Below are positions 42,861-51,579 of a stretch of 64,000 nt of DNA, piece by piece. The translations under genes and the position numbers were made by a program. This DNA comes from SZUA-309 sp965232595 (GTDB lineage Bacteria; Pseudomonadota; Gammaproteobacteria; Pseudomonadales; Azotimanducaceae). The DNA lies in the NCBI GenBank assembly GCA_965232595.1, contig OZ246983.1:2046001-2110000 (forward strand), in the 5' to 3' direction. Position 1 is the first letter of the stretch, and each line of letters begins with the position of its first letter. Below the pieces are notes generated by a model. It was not told the DNA's origin and did no database searches. It saw only the letters and a list, made by a program, of their open reading frames with translations.

Positions 42861-44420
42861 ATGGCGCTACCCGAACATCTTGCAGACCTGCTCGCCCCGG
42901 AGAGCTACCCGCATCCCTGCGCCGACATCCAGCTCATCGAGACCCACATCTCCTGGGTGCTGCTGACCGGTGATTACGCCTACAAGCTGAAGAAGCCCAT
43001 CCGCTTCAACTTCGTCGATTTCAGCAGCCTCGAGCTGCGCAGCCATTTCTGTCGCGAGGAAGTTCGCTGCAACCGTGCGTTTGCTCCGGATCTCTATCTG
43101 GGTGTGGTGGCAATCTGTCGCGGTCCGGAGGGGCTTGAGGTGTTGCCGGAAGAGAGCAGCGCCACGGCCGGCGAGCTCCTGGAGCACGCGGTGCAGATGC
43201 GGCAGTTCGAGCCGGCACTGGCGCTGGATCGTGTGCTCGAGCGGGGTGAGCTGGCCGAAGATGGCCTGGATGAGTTCGGCGCTGATCTGGCGGAGCGTCA
43301 TGCGCAGCTGCCGGTCCACCACGGTACGCCCGACGAGGTGCCGGTGCGGATGTTCGGCCCGGTGGAGGACAACTTCGAAGAGATCGGCAACACTGAGCTT
43401 GCCGTCCGCTACGCGAGCACAGTCAGCAGCGCGCTGGCGAGCGCCCGGCGAACGGCGGCGGCCCTGCGGCCGCTGTTCGATGCGCGGATGCAGGGCGGTG
43501 CGGTTCGCGAGTGTCATGGCGATCTGCACCTGTCGAATCTTGCGCTCATCGATGGTCGGGTAACCGCTTTCGACTGCCTGGAGTTCAGCGAGAACCTGCG
43601 CTGGATCGACACCATCAGCGACGTCGCGTTCCTGTTCATGGATTGTCACTTCCGCGGCGAAACGGCGCTGGCCTATCGGTTTCTGGACGGCTACCTCGGC
43701 AGGTCCGGTGACTATGAGGGCGTGCGGTTGCTGCCTTACTTCGCTGCCTACCGGTCCGTGGTGCGGGCCAAGGTGGCGGCCCTGCGTTGGGTGCAGGCTC
43801 CGGATGCGGATGGTGAAGCACGGTTCGTTGCCCACGTCGGTTGGGCCGAGCAGTGGCTGGCCAGAGCGCCGGGGCGGCTGGTGCTGACCTGCGGCCTGTC
43901 CGGCTCCGGCAAGTCGCATCTGGCTGCCAGGCTGCTGGCCAGGCTGCCCGCCGTGCGCCTGCGCTCCGACGTCGCGCGGAAGACGCTGGCCGGCCTGGGC
44001 GTTCTGGAAGCCAGCGGCTCCGGCATCGATTCAGGCCTCTACGATGCGGCCAGGAGCGATGAGACGTTTTATCACCTGCTGGAGACGGCCGGTGCCCTGC
44101 TGCTGGCGGGTGAGCATGTGATCGTCGATGCCACCTTCATCGAGAAAGCGCGACGCGATCGCTTCGTCAGGCTGGCCCAGGGTCTCGGCAGCCGGGCCAG
44201 CATCGTCTACTGCCAGGCGCCGCTGCCGCTGTTGGAGTCGCGCCTCGCTGCCCGGGCGGCTGCTGGATCCGACCCGTCGGAGGCGGACGTCAGCGTCCTG
44301 CGCTGGCAGCAGGAACGCTTCGATGAGCCGACGGCGGACGAGCCGGTGCAGATTGTCGACACAGCAAAGGAACTGGAAGCGTCTGAGCTGGCGGACCTGG
44401 TCACCGCTGTGCTGGCTTAG
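42861..44420 (+). CDS. Fusion of APH-type kinase and P-loop ATPase/kinase domains
   Basis: This 519-residue cytoplasmic protein has two parts. The N-terminal 330 residues have an aminoglycoside-phosphotransferase-like fold, with the catalytic loop ECHGDLHLSNLALIDG and the metal motif FDCLEF. The C-terminal 175 residues have a P-loop GLSGSGKS (345-352) of the gluconate-kinase/zeta-toxin type, with RSDVARK and VIVDATFI as further nucleotide-kinase marks. This fusion is a known uncharacterised family of bifunctional putative kinases. Substrates of both halves are unknown. It starts 33 bp after the MarR-like gene. Confidence 0.88.
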   Translation: MALPEHLADLLAPESYPHPCADIQLIETHISWVLLTGDYAYKLKKPIRFNFVDFSSLELRSHFCREEVRCNRAFAPDLYLGVVAICRGPEGLEVLPEESSATAGELLEHAVQMRQFEPALALDRVLERGELAEDGLDEFGADLAERHAQLPVHHGTPDEVPVRMFGPVEDNFEEIGNTELAVRYASTVSSALASARRTAAALRPLFDARMQGGAVRECHGDLHLSNLALIDGRVTAFDCLEFSENLRWIDTISDVAFLFMDCHFRGETALAYRFLDGYLGRSGDYEGVRLLPYFAAYRSVVRAKVAALRWVQAPDADGEARFVAHVGWAEQWLARAPGRLVLTCGLSGSGKSHLAARLLARLPAVRLRSDVARKTLAGLGVLEASGSGIDSGLYDAARSDETFYHLLETAGALLLAGEHVIVDATFIEKARRDRFVRLAQGLGSRASIVYCQAPLPLLESRLAARAAAGSDPSEADVSVLRWQQERFDEPTADEPVQIVDTAKELEASELADLVTAVLA

Positions 44421-44436
44421 GCCCGCCCGGAAACGG

Positions 44437-45153
44437 TCAGCTGCCCGGCAGGATCTCGAAAGTGGCGCTGAGCGAGCGGCTGATCTGAATGACCCCGGCG
44501 CTGAAGCTCGGCGCGCTGTCGGCCATCATCGCCCGCATCTCGGGACGCGGGCTGTGGGCGCCGACGATCACGTTGGTCACCGGGCCGAGCCGAACCCCGA
44601 AACCGTCCGCCACTCTGGCCGCCTCCGCTTTCGCGTCTTCCATCGCCAGGGTCAGGGCCTGATTCTCCAGCGCTTCGCGCTCCGAAGTGTCCAGCCGAAT
44701 CGGCTCCACGTTGTTGGCGCCGAGCGCCAGCGCCTGGTTCATCAGCTCGATGAAGGTATCCAGATCTCTCAGCACCAGCACCATGCTGCGACTGGCGACC
44801 ACACCATCTGCCACCGTCTCGTCACCGCGTCGGCGATAGCGTGGGTTGATGGCCAGCGCAGTTGCGGTGATGTCCCGGTCTTCGATGCCGAGCTCCTGCG
44901 CCATGCGGATGAGGTTGGCGGTGATCTCGTTCAGCGTCCCGGTCAGCGCAGCGGCGTCGCTGCCCTCTCTGCGCACGTGCAGGGTCACGCTGCCGATGTC
45001 CGGCACCACCTCGATCGTGCCCTGGCCGCTCACCTGGATGCCGCCGCTGGTGTCTGAGTGTGCCGCCTGGGAGCAGCCACCGAGGCTGGCGAGCAGCATC
45101 GCGGCGAGTGTCGTGGCGATCAGGTGTTTGGCTCTTCGGTAGCTGCTCATCAT
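44437..45153 (-). CDS. SIMPL (DUF541) domain lipoprotein
   Basis: This 238-residue protein has a lipobox (LASLGGC). The SIMPL domain is shown by ISVSGQGTIEVVPD-type sequence (IQVSGQGTIEVVPDIGSV), RYRRRGDETVADGVVASRSM and ALTLAMEDAKAEAARVADGFGVRLGPV. SIMPL proteins are periplasmic, oligomeric and of unclear role, some linked to oxidative stress. The start ATG (45153) overlaps the TGA of the GAPDH gene (ATGA), showing translational coupling with a glycolytic enzyme, an unexpected pairing. It is convergent with the kinase fusion gene. Confidence 0.88.
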   Translation of the reverse strand: MMSSYRRAKHLIATTLAAMLLASLGGCSQAAHSDTSGGIQVSGQGTIEVVPDIGSVTLHVRREGSDAAALTGTLNEITANLIRMAQELGIEDRDITATALAINPRYRRRGDETVADGVVASRSMVLVLRDLDTFIELMNQALALGANNVEPIRLDTSEREALENQALTLAMEDAKAEAARVADGFGVRLGPVTNVIVGAHSPRPEMRAMMADSAPSFSAGVIQISRSLSATFEILPGS

Positions 45154-46172
45154 GTTGCGTCCAGACCGTCCATGCTGGCGACCCGGGCGATGAGTTCCTC
45201 GACCCGGGTGCTGTAACCCCACTCGTTATCGTACCAGCCGATGGCTTTGATCATCTTGTCCTCCAGCACCTGGGTGAGGAGGCTGTCGAAGATGACCGAG
45301 TGCGGGTTGCCGATGATGTCGCCGGAGACGATGGGATCCGTGCAGTAGGAGAGAATGCCGTTCAGGGCGCCCTCGGCGGCTGCCTGCATGGCCTGGTTCA
45401 CCGTGTCGACGGACGCGGCTCGCTCAACTTCCACGGTCAGGTCCACCAGGCTGCCGTCGGGTACCGGTACCCGCATGGCCATGCCGTCGAGCTTGCCTTC
45501 CAGCTCCGGCAGCACCTGGCCAATGGCCCGCGCAGCGCCGGTGGACGTCGGCACGATGTTGGTGGCGGCGTTGCGCGACCGGCGCAGGTCTTTGTGCGGA
45601 GCGTCGATCAGCCGCTGATCAGAGGTGTAGGCGTGCACCGTGGTCAGCAGCCCGCGGCGGATCCCGAAGGCTTCGTGCAGCACTTTCACCATAGGGGCTG
45701 CGCAGTTGGTGGTGCAGCTGGCGTTGCTGATGATGCGGGCCTCCGGAGTAATCACGTGATCATTGACGCCGGTGACCAGGGTCGCGGGCAGCGGGTCTTT
45801 GCTCGGCACCGTCAGGATCACCCGGCGGGCGCCCGCGTTCAGATGCTGCTCGAGCTCGGCCAGGCGTCGAAACTGGCCTGAGCTTTCCACCACGTAGTCC
45901 ACGCCGAGCGCCTGCCACGGCAGCTTTGCCGGGTCCTTCTCGGAGAGCACGAGGAACGGATCGCCGTCGATCTCCATCTGGTCCCCGTGCACCGAGACCT
46001 CGCCGGGGTAGGTGCCGTGAATGCTGTCGTAACGGAAGGCGTACGCCAGATCTTCGGCGCTGCTCAGATCATTCACGGCCACCACGTCGTAGTGCCCGTG
46101 CAGCTTGGCGATGCGCGTGATGGTGCGCCCGATCCGGCCGAAGCCGTTGATCGCGATGCGGGGTTTGCTCAT
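45150..46172 (-). CDS. gap: Glyceraldehyde-3-phosphate dehydrogenase family enzyme
   Basis: This 340-residue enzyme has the NAD Rossmann motif INGFGRIGRTITR, VAVNDL at the cofactor-selectivity strand, the catalytic SNASCTTNC with Cys153, and WYDNEWGYSTRV at the C-terminus. It catalyses oxidation of glyceraldehyde 3-phosphate in glycolysis. The erythrose-4-phosphate dehydrogenase (Epd) branch has a very similar sequence and the two cannot be separated here by eye. The next gene (SIMPL) overlaps by 4 bp. Confidence 0.9.
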   Translation of the reverse strand: MSKPRIAINGFGRIGRTITRIAKLHGHYDVVAVNDLSSAEDLAYAFRYDSIHGTYPGEVSVHGDQMEIDGDPFLVLSEKDPAKLPWQALGVDYVVESSGQFRRLAELEQHLNAGARRVILTVPSKDPLPATLVTGVNDHVITPEARIISNASCTTNCAAPMVKVLHEAFGIRRGLLTTVHAYTSDQRLIDAPHKDLRRSRNAATNIVPTSTGAARAIGQVLPELEGKLDGMAMRVPVPDGSLVDLTVEVERAASVDTVNQAMQAAAEGALNGILSYCTDPIVSGDIIGNPHSVIFDSLLTQVLEDKMIKAIGWYDNEWGYSTRVEELIARVASMDGLDAT

Positions 46173-46248
46173 GGGGGTTCCTTAGCTGCTGCAGTACTTC
46201 CTGAATTTGGATCGGTGTGAGTGGCAAACGTTCATTAGACCGCCAGGC

Positions 46249-46917
46249 TCAACACCAGCTCGCTTCCTGCTCCGGATGGCGGAGCAGCTCTTCCACGTTG
46301 GCGTTGAGAATCCGGTAGCCCAGGTTGCCGTAGAGCACCTGCCGGCCGTCGTTCATCACCCAAGACGGGCTGCCCTTGATGCCCTGGCTGTCGCTCCTGC
46401 CGTAGTCGGAGAGCAGCGCGGCCATGGCCTGCCCGGTGGTCAGCGCCTCGTTCATGGCGTTCGGGTCCAGATCAACGCCTTCCGCGATTTCCATCAGCAC
46501 TGGAAGCTGGCTGATGTCCTGCGCCTCGACGAAAAAGCTCTGGCGGATGGCGGTGGCCAGACGCACGGCGAGGTCGGCTGAGGCGGTGAGCTCAGCGGCC
46601 TTCAGCATCAGGTGGGCGGTGGCTGAGGTGGTCGGCCGAACCCGGCGCCAGAGATCCGGGTGCACGGGTGCCGTCTCGTAGGCGGACGCCGCTTCCTGGA
46701 CGTGGTCGGCGAATCCGTCGAAGCCCCCCCTATCCGCCCACTGGCGCGCCATTTTCTGGCCGGTGTCGCCGAACACGTTGGTGCAGTGGTGGGCCAGGGT
46801 GATGTTCCGCCCCCACTGTGCCTCCAACTCCTCGACCCGGCGCTGGGCGATCCAGGCCCAGACGCAGAGGATGTCGGTGTAGTAATCGATTGCCAGCGGC
46901 GCGGACGTGTCGCTCAT
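46249..46917 (-). CDS. DsbA-family thioredoxin-fold protein with a single active-site Cys
   Basis: This 222-residue protein starts at ATG 46917 (ACGAGGA ribosome site); a longer frame to 46962 adds a non-conserved tail. The FrnE/2-hydroxychromene-carboxylate-isomerase-like fold is shown by IDYYTDILCVWAWIAQRR and the cis-Pro loop GSPSWVM. The usual CPWC is CVWA (Cys18, Ala21), so disulfide exchange by the normal two-Cys route is not possible. A glutathione-dependent isomerase or transferase role is more likely. No signal peptide, so cytoplasmic. It lies 76 bp upstream of the GAPDH gene on the same strand. Confidence 0.85.
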   Translation of the reverse strand: MSDTSAPLAIDYYTDILCVWAWIAQRRVEELEAQWGRNITLAHHCTNVFGDTGQKMARQWADRGGFDGFADHVQEAASAYETAPVHPDLWRRVRPTTSATAHLMLKAAELTASADLAVRLATAIRQSFFVEAQDISQLPVLMEIAEGVDLDPNAMNEALTTGQAMAALLSDYGRSDSQGIKGSPSWVMNDGRQVLYGNLGYRILNANVEELLRHPEQEASWC

Positions 46918-47055
46918 GTCCTCGTTCCCTTCCGTGAGACGGTAAAGGGGCGATCCTAGCACCGGTTAAATGGCAGGCCCTACGCCGCCGCCCCTGTGGC
47001 TTCCGCGTATACTCGGCAGCCTCGATCACTGAAACACATTCGCAGCGGGACAGTC

Positions 47056-48171
47056 ATGCTTACCACCCTCATCATTATTGCCCTCATCACTCTGGCGGCC
47101 TGGGCGGTGGCGCGCTTCTACCTGGCCGGTGAGGATCTGTCGCGCTTCGATGGTGCGGGTGCTGCTGCGATCGGCAGCGGTGCCGACGGTCAGCGCGAAC
47201 CCAGCGTCGAGCACCATGATGCGATCGCCCTGCTGGCGAGCATGAGCGCGCAGTCGGGAACCGGTAACCGCCTGCAGCAGATGCGAGCGGGCATGGACGC
47301 GATGGGTGAGGCGGCCGATCTCAGCGGCATCACCATCACGCCGGTAGACGTGGACGGTGTGCCTGGTGAGTGGGTGCAGGCGGACAACGCGGATCCTTCG
47401 CGCCGGCTGCTCTACCTGCACGGCGGCGCCTTCACCGCCGGCAGCCCGAAGAGTCACCGACCGATCACCAGCAAATACGCGCGCATGGCGGGAGTCAGCG
47501 TGCTGGCGGTGGATTACCGGCTGGTGCCGGAAAACAAGCGCATCGACTGCCTGACCGATTGCCAGACCGCCTATCGCTGGATTCTGGAGAATGGTCCGGA
47601 CGGGCCCGGCTCGCCGTCGGTGCTGTTCGTTTCCGGTGACTCCGCTGGCGGCAACCTGACGCTGGCGGTCATCGCCTGGGCGCGGGATGTGGGCCTGCGC
47701 GCCGCTGACGGCGCCATTGCCCTGTCGCCGGCGACGGACGCGGCATTTGCCAGCCCCTCACTGATCAGCAACATCGCCACCGACCACATGCTCGGGCCGA
47801 TGTTCGGCCGTATCACCAAGCTGCCGAAAACGGCCATCGCCTGGATCGGCTGGCTCAGCAACCGGATGCACCCCTGCGACCCGAGGATCTCGCCGCTGCG
47901 TGGCGATCTGTCCAACCTGCCGCCAACGCTGGTGCATGCCAGCGAAGCAGAGATGCTCCTCGACGATGCCCGGCGCTACGTGAACAAAGCGACAGCCGCC
48001 GGCTCGGAAGCAACGCTCGAGACCTGGCACCACATGCTGCACGTCTGGCACATCTTCGAACCCAGCCTGCCGGAGGCTCAGGAAGCCTTCGAGCACATCC
48101 ATCGCTTCATGCAGCTGGTGGAAAGCAACGGCGCGATCGAGGCGACCGACGCGCCGGCCGGCACCGGCTGA
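47056..48171 (+). CDS. HSL-type alpha/beta hydrolase (membrane-anchored esterase)
   Basis: This 371-residue protein has an N-terminal membrane helix (LTTLIIIALITLAAWAVARFYL) that probably anchors it. The hormone-sensitive-lipase group is shown by YLHGGAF (oxyanion HGG), VLAVDYRLVPENK, nucleophile elbow GDSAGGN and a C-terminal HHMLHVWHIF His region. It is an esterase for short or medium acyl esters by family. The ATG at 47056 is preferred over an upstream in-frame start at 46996. It is divergent from the DsbA-like gene and 11 bp before the DUF2868 gene. Confidence 0.88.
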   Translation: MLTTLIIIALITLAAWAVARFYLAGEDLSRFDGAGAAAIGSGADGQREPSVEHHDAIALLASMSAQSGTGNRLQQMRAGMDAMGEAADLSGITITPVDVDGVPGEWVQADNADPSRRLLYLHGGAFTAGSPKSHRPITSKYARMAGVSVLAVDYRLVPENKRIDCLTDCQTAYRWILENGPDGPGSPSVLFVSGDSAGGNLTLAVIAWARDVGLRAADGAIALSPATDAAFASPSLISNIATDHMLGPMFGRITKLPKTAIAWIGWLSNRMHPCDPRISPLRGDLSNLPPTLVHASEAEMLLDDARRYVNKATAAGSEATLETWHHMLHVWHIFEPSLPEAQEAFEHIHRFMQLVESNGAIEATDAPAGTG

Positions 48172-48182
48172 TTGTCCTGCCC

Positions 48183-49625
48183 GTGACGGACTCCCTGCTT
48201 GCCCGGTCGGTGGACATCCTGCGCTGGCTGGAAGCGGACGCGGACGCCGGCTTCGATCATCGGCTCGAGCGCGACCGGCGCATCGGCGCGGGGCTATCCG
48301 GGACAGACGAGCTCGAGCGGGTGCTGCAGTGGTGGCAACAGGTGCAGGAAGACAACACCGAGGCAAGCGCTGGCGCCCGGGTTGCCAGCCTGGCGAGAGT
48401 CGCCACGGTTGCGCTGACCCTGCTCGGCCTGGCGATTGGCGTCGGCCTCGGCTCGGTTGCGTTCGCCTACGATGGCAGTCACCCGGTCAACGTGCTGGCC
48501 CTGCTCGGTGTTCTGGTCGGGGTGCCTTTCCTGCTCCTCATCCTCACCTTGATCTACCTGTTGCCCGGACGACTGCCTGGCCTGGCAGCGCTCCGTGAGT
48601 TCGCCGCCACGCTCAACCCGGGCCGTTGGGTCAGCGCCTGGCTGGATCGTCATGCCGGCATGAAGCTGTTTGCCGGGTTTGCCGACGGCCGTGCCGGCTT
48701 CGGCCGCTGGCAGCTGCTGGTGTTCTCTCAGTGGCTTGCGCTGGGCTACTTCGTCGGCGTGATCCTGGCTGGCCTCGTCCTGGTGGCGGTCTCCGATCTT
48801 GCGTTCGGCTGGAGCAGCACGCTCGAGCTCGATGCACAAGGCGTTTACCGCCTGTTCGCTTTTCTGTCGCTGCCCTGGCAGGCCTGGCTGCCTGCCGCCG
48901 TCCCGGATCTGGAGCTCGTCGTCAGCTCGCGCTACTTCCGCCTGGAAACGCAGCCGGTGAGCGTAGCCGAGGCGGCGGCGCTGGGTGCCTGGTGGCCGTT
49001 TGTCCTCATGACCATCCTGGTCTGGGGTCTGGCGCCCCGACTGGTCCTGTTGCTGCTTGGCCTCTGGCGCCGACGCGTTGCGGTGCGGGGGCTGCTGACG
49101 CGCAGCCCGGAAGTCCTGGCGCTGCTCGATCGGCTGAACCCGCCGCACGTGGACTTCGGCCCGGAGCTGCCCGAGGAGCCGGGTGTCGCCGATGACGGCA
49201 GAGCGGCGGCACCGCCGGAAGCCGGTGACGACAGCGTCGCGACCCTGATCTGGAACGAGGCGCTCGATGAAGCCAGGGCGGGTGCCTGGCAGGCGGCCCA
49301 TCTGGGCTCTGTTGCCGGCGCAGTGCTGCGCGTCGGTGTGCGCCGGGGTGCGGATGGTTGGCGCTCGGCGTTGGCGGAGTTCCTTGCCGGGCCGGCCAAG
49401 CCGCTCAGCAGGGTGGTCGTTTTCAGCAAAGGCTGGGAGCCGCCGCTGCTCGAGTTTTCGGATTTTCTGGAAGCGCTGCGCGCGGGCCTCGGCGAGGCGG
49501 CGACCATCGTCGTGGTGCCGATCAACACCCGGGGTGACGGGATCGAGCCGGCGGACAGAGCGGTCTGGGCCGGCTTTCTCGGGCGCCATGGCGATCCGCG
49601 CCTGTACGTGATGGATGCGGTCTGA
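48183..49625 (+). CDS. DUF2868 membrane protein
   Basis: This 480-residue protein starts at GTG 48183 with ARSVDILRWLEADADAGFDHRLERDRRIG, the typical DUF2868 opening. It has four or more membrane segments (about 75-120, 185-210, 265-300) and a C-terminal cytoplasmic domain with RRVVVFSKGWEPPLLEF-like sequence. Function is unknown. The GTPase gene with a glycine-rich membrane segment begins 22 bp downstream; the two are commonly adjacent and probably work together. Confidence 0.85.
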   Translation: MTDSLLARSVDILRWLEADADAGFDHRLERDRRIGAGLSGTDELERVLQWWQQVQEDNTEASAGARVASLARVATVALTLLGLAIGVGLGSVAFAYDGSHPVNVLALLGVLVGVPFLLLILTLIYLLPGRLPGLAALREFAATLNPGRWVSAWLDRHAGMKLFAGFADGRAGFGRWQLLVFSQWLALGYFVGVILAGLVLVAVSDLAFGWSSTLELDAQGVYRLFAFLSLPWQAWLPAAVPDLELVVSSRYFRLETQPVSVAEAAALGAWWPFVLMTILVWGLAPRLVLLLLGLWRRRVAVRGLLTRSPEVLALLDRLNPPHVDFGPELPEEPGVADDGRAAAPPEAGDDSVATLIWNEALDEARAGAWQAAHLGSVAGAVLRVGVRRGADGWRSALAEFLAGPAKPLSRVVVFSKGWEPPLLEFSDFLEALRAGLGEAATIVVVPINTRGDGIEPADRAVWAGFLGRHGDPRLYVMDAV

Positions 49626-49647
49626 TGGCTGCGTGGGAGAGAAAACG

Positions 49648-51042
49648 ATGATCCCCACCTTCGCCGTGGTCGGGCATCCGAACAAAGGCAAGAGCTCCAT
49701 CGTTGCCACGCTGGCGGAAGATGACCGGCTGGCCATCAGCCCAACCCCGGGCACGACCCGGCGTGCCATGCCGCACACGTTTTCCATCGACGGCCAGCCT
49801 CAGTACGTGCTGATCGATACGCCGGGATTCCAGCGGGCCGCGGCCGTTCTCGAGTGGCTGGAAGCGCGCGCCACCACCGCCAGCGCCCGGCCGGCGCTGG
49901 TGGCCGAGTTCGTTGCCGAGCACGCCGACGATCAACGCTTTCACGATGAGTGCGAGCTGTTGCGGCCGATTCTCGAGGGTGCGGGCATCCTCTATGTGGT
50001 CGATGGCTCCAAGCCCTACGGGGCGGAGTACGAGCTGGAAATGCAGATCCTGCAGTGGACGGGTCGACCGCGTATGGCCCTGATCAACCTGATCGGCGCC
50101 GACGATCATCAGCAGGAGTGGCGCCAGGCGCTGGATCAGTACTTCTCGCTGGTTCGGGTGTTCGATGCGGTGGCGGCGGATTTCGACACCCGGGTGGGCC
50201 TGCTCGAGGTGTTTGGTGAGCTGGATGAGCAGTGGCGCCAGCCGTTGACGAGGGCCGTGGGTGCGCTTGTTGAAGAGCGCAGGGCCAGGCGGCGGCGGAG
50301 CGCGGCGGAGATCGCCGGCCAGCTGATCGACTCAGCGACGCTGTCGGAGCGGGCGAGCGTCGACGAGCACGAAGATCTCGCTGCCCGGCAACGCGCCCTG
50401 ACGGAAACCCTGCAGCAGAAGCTGCGTCGCCGGGAGTCACGCTGTCGGGAGGCGGTGCAGGGTTACTACCGGCACCAGTCGCTGCCGAGGGAAGAGCCCG
50501 GGCAGGCGCTGATTGACGAAGATCTGTTCACCGAGTCCGGCTGGGAGCTGTTCGGCCTGTCGCGGCAGCGCCTGCTGATTTCCGGCGCGCTGACCGGGGC
50601 CCTGGCCGGCGGTGGGGTCGATGCGCTGCTCGGCGGCGCCTCGCTGGCGCTGGGTGCCGGCATCGGCGCGCTGGTTGGCGGTGCTGGCGCCTGGTTTGGT
50701 GGCAGCGAGCTGGCCAAGGTGAAGGTGCTGGGCGAGACCCTCGGCGGCAAGGTCCTGCAGGTTGGCCCGGTGAAGGCGGCCAACTTTCCCTGGGTGCTGC
50801 TGGGCCGGGCCTGGCTGCACCATCAGCTGGTCGCGGAACGTAACCATGCGCATCGGGCAGCAATCACGCTCGCGGTTCGCGACGAGCAGAACCTGATGGA
50901 TGCGTTGCCCGAGTCGCTGTCCCGTGCGCTGGGCCGCGCCCTGGCACGGATCGCGCGCCGGGCCGACGACGCGGAGTTCAGGGCGGAGCTGACCGAGCTC
51001 ATCGATCAGGTATTGGCAGAAGACCTGACCGCCTCCCGTTGA
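49648..51042 (+). CDS. DUF3482 GTPase (Era/HSR1-type) with membrane segment
   Basis: This 464-residue protein has an N-terminal GTPase domain: G1 GHPNKGKSS (9-17), PGTTRR for G2 and DTPGF (57-61) for G3. A degenerate G4 region lies near ALINLIG. A charged coiled coil follows (about 205-285, with many Arg and Glu). A Gly/Ala-rich segment (ALTGALAGGGVDALLGG, about 313-352) may insert in the membrane. The ATG at 49648 is preferred to an upstream start, since the protein then begins just before the G1 motif. It is paired with the DUF2868 gene. Function unknown. Confidence 0.88.
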   Translation: MIPTFAVVGHPNKGKSSIVATLAEDDRLAISPTPGTTRRAMPHTFSIDGQPQYVLIDTPGFQRAAAVLEWLEARATTASARPALVAEFVAEHADDQRFHDECELLRPILEGAGILYVVDGSKPYGAEYELEMQILQWTGRPRMALINLIGADDHQQEWRQALDQYFSLVRVFDAVAADFDTRVGLLEVFGELDEQWRQPLTRAVGALVEERRARRRRSAAEIAGQLIDSATLSERASVDEHEDLAARQRALTETLQQKLRRRESRCREAVQGYYRHQSLPREEPGQALIDEDLFTESGWELFGLSRQRLLISGALTGALAGGGVDALLGGASLALGAGIGALVGGAGAWFGGSELAKVKVLGETLGGKVLQVGPVKAANFPWVLLGRAWLHHQLVAERNHAHRAAITLAVRDEQNLMDALPESLSRALGRALARIARRADDAEFRAELTELIDQVLAEDLTASR

Positions 51043-51095
51043 GGCCTGTGAACGGCGTCTCAGCCGCGTCCCTACCGGCGGCGCATGCTGTCGCC

Positions 51096-51386
51096 ATGGA
51101 TCGCTTCTTTTCCACGTCTCTGTTCCTGCTGGCCCTCGGCTGTCTGGCCGGGGCCGTGCTGTTAATGCTGGGCGCTTTCCTCGAGTACCTGCAGGTGGGG
51201 CGCTGGCAGTTCGACTCCCTGCTGGATGCAGCCTATGACCTTCGCCTGCTGGAGGCGCGCTGGTTTTTACGCAGCGATCTGGCCTATTCCCTGCGGGGCG
51301 TGCTGCAACAGGTACCCCTAGTGGCGGCGATGCTTGCGGTAGCGCCGGTTGCCTGGTGGTTGAGCCGCCGTTTGAGCACCCGCTGA
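51096..51386 (+). CDS. Small two-helix membrane protein, unidentified
   Basis: This protein has 96 residues from ATG 51096. It has an N-terminal membrane helix (SLFLLALGCLAGAVLLMLGAF), a soluble loop (FDSLLDAAYDLRLLEARWFL) and a second helix (VPLVAAMLAVAPVAWWL). The frame extends to 51039 through rare start codons, but that part is not membrane-like. It lies just after the GTPase gene and may belong to the same operon. I do not recognise the family. Confidence 0.55.
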   Translation: MDRFFSTSLFLLALGCLAGAVLLMLGAFLEYLQVGRWQFDSLLDAAYDLRLLEARWFLRSDLAYSLRGVLQQVPLVAAMLAVAPVAWWLSRRLSTR

Positions 51387-51432
51387 GCGCCAGAATTCCG
51401 CCCTTGCACGCCGTAATTCCGTGACCGGATTG

Positions 51433-51447
51433 GTCCCAAAATGGGAC
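51433..51447. promoter_or_regulatory. Inverted repeat upstream of the TonB receptor operon
   Basis: GTCCCAAAATGGGAC is a perfect six-base inverted repeat with a three-base centre. It is the most symmetric element in the 193-bp gap between the small membrane gene and the TonB receptor, 132 bp before the receptor start. The gap is AT-richer than the genes around it and would hold the operon promoter. A dimeric transcription factor site is likely; the factor is unknown. Confidence 0.45.
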
Positions 51448-51579
51448 GACTGACAATTGAATTGCTGGGATGTGATGAGCCTCTCAGGATTACCCCAAAG
51501 TGCATAAATCTCCCGCCGATACGAATGGGGTCGAACTTCGCCCGAGGAATGGGCGTGAAGAAACGGGAGGATCCCACCG

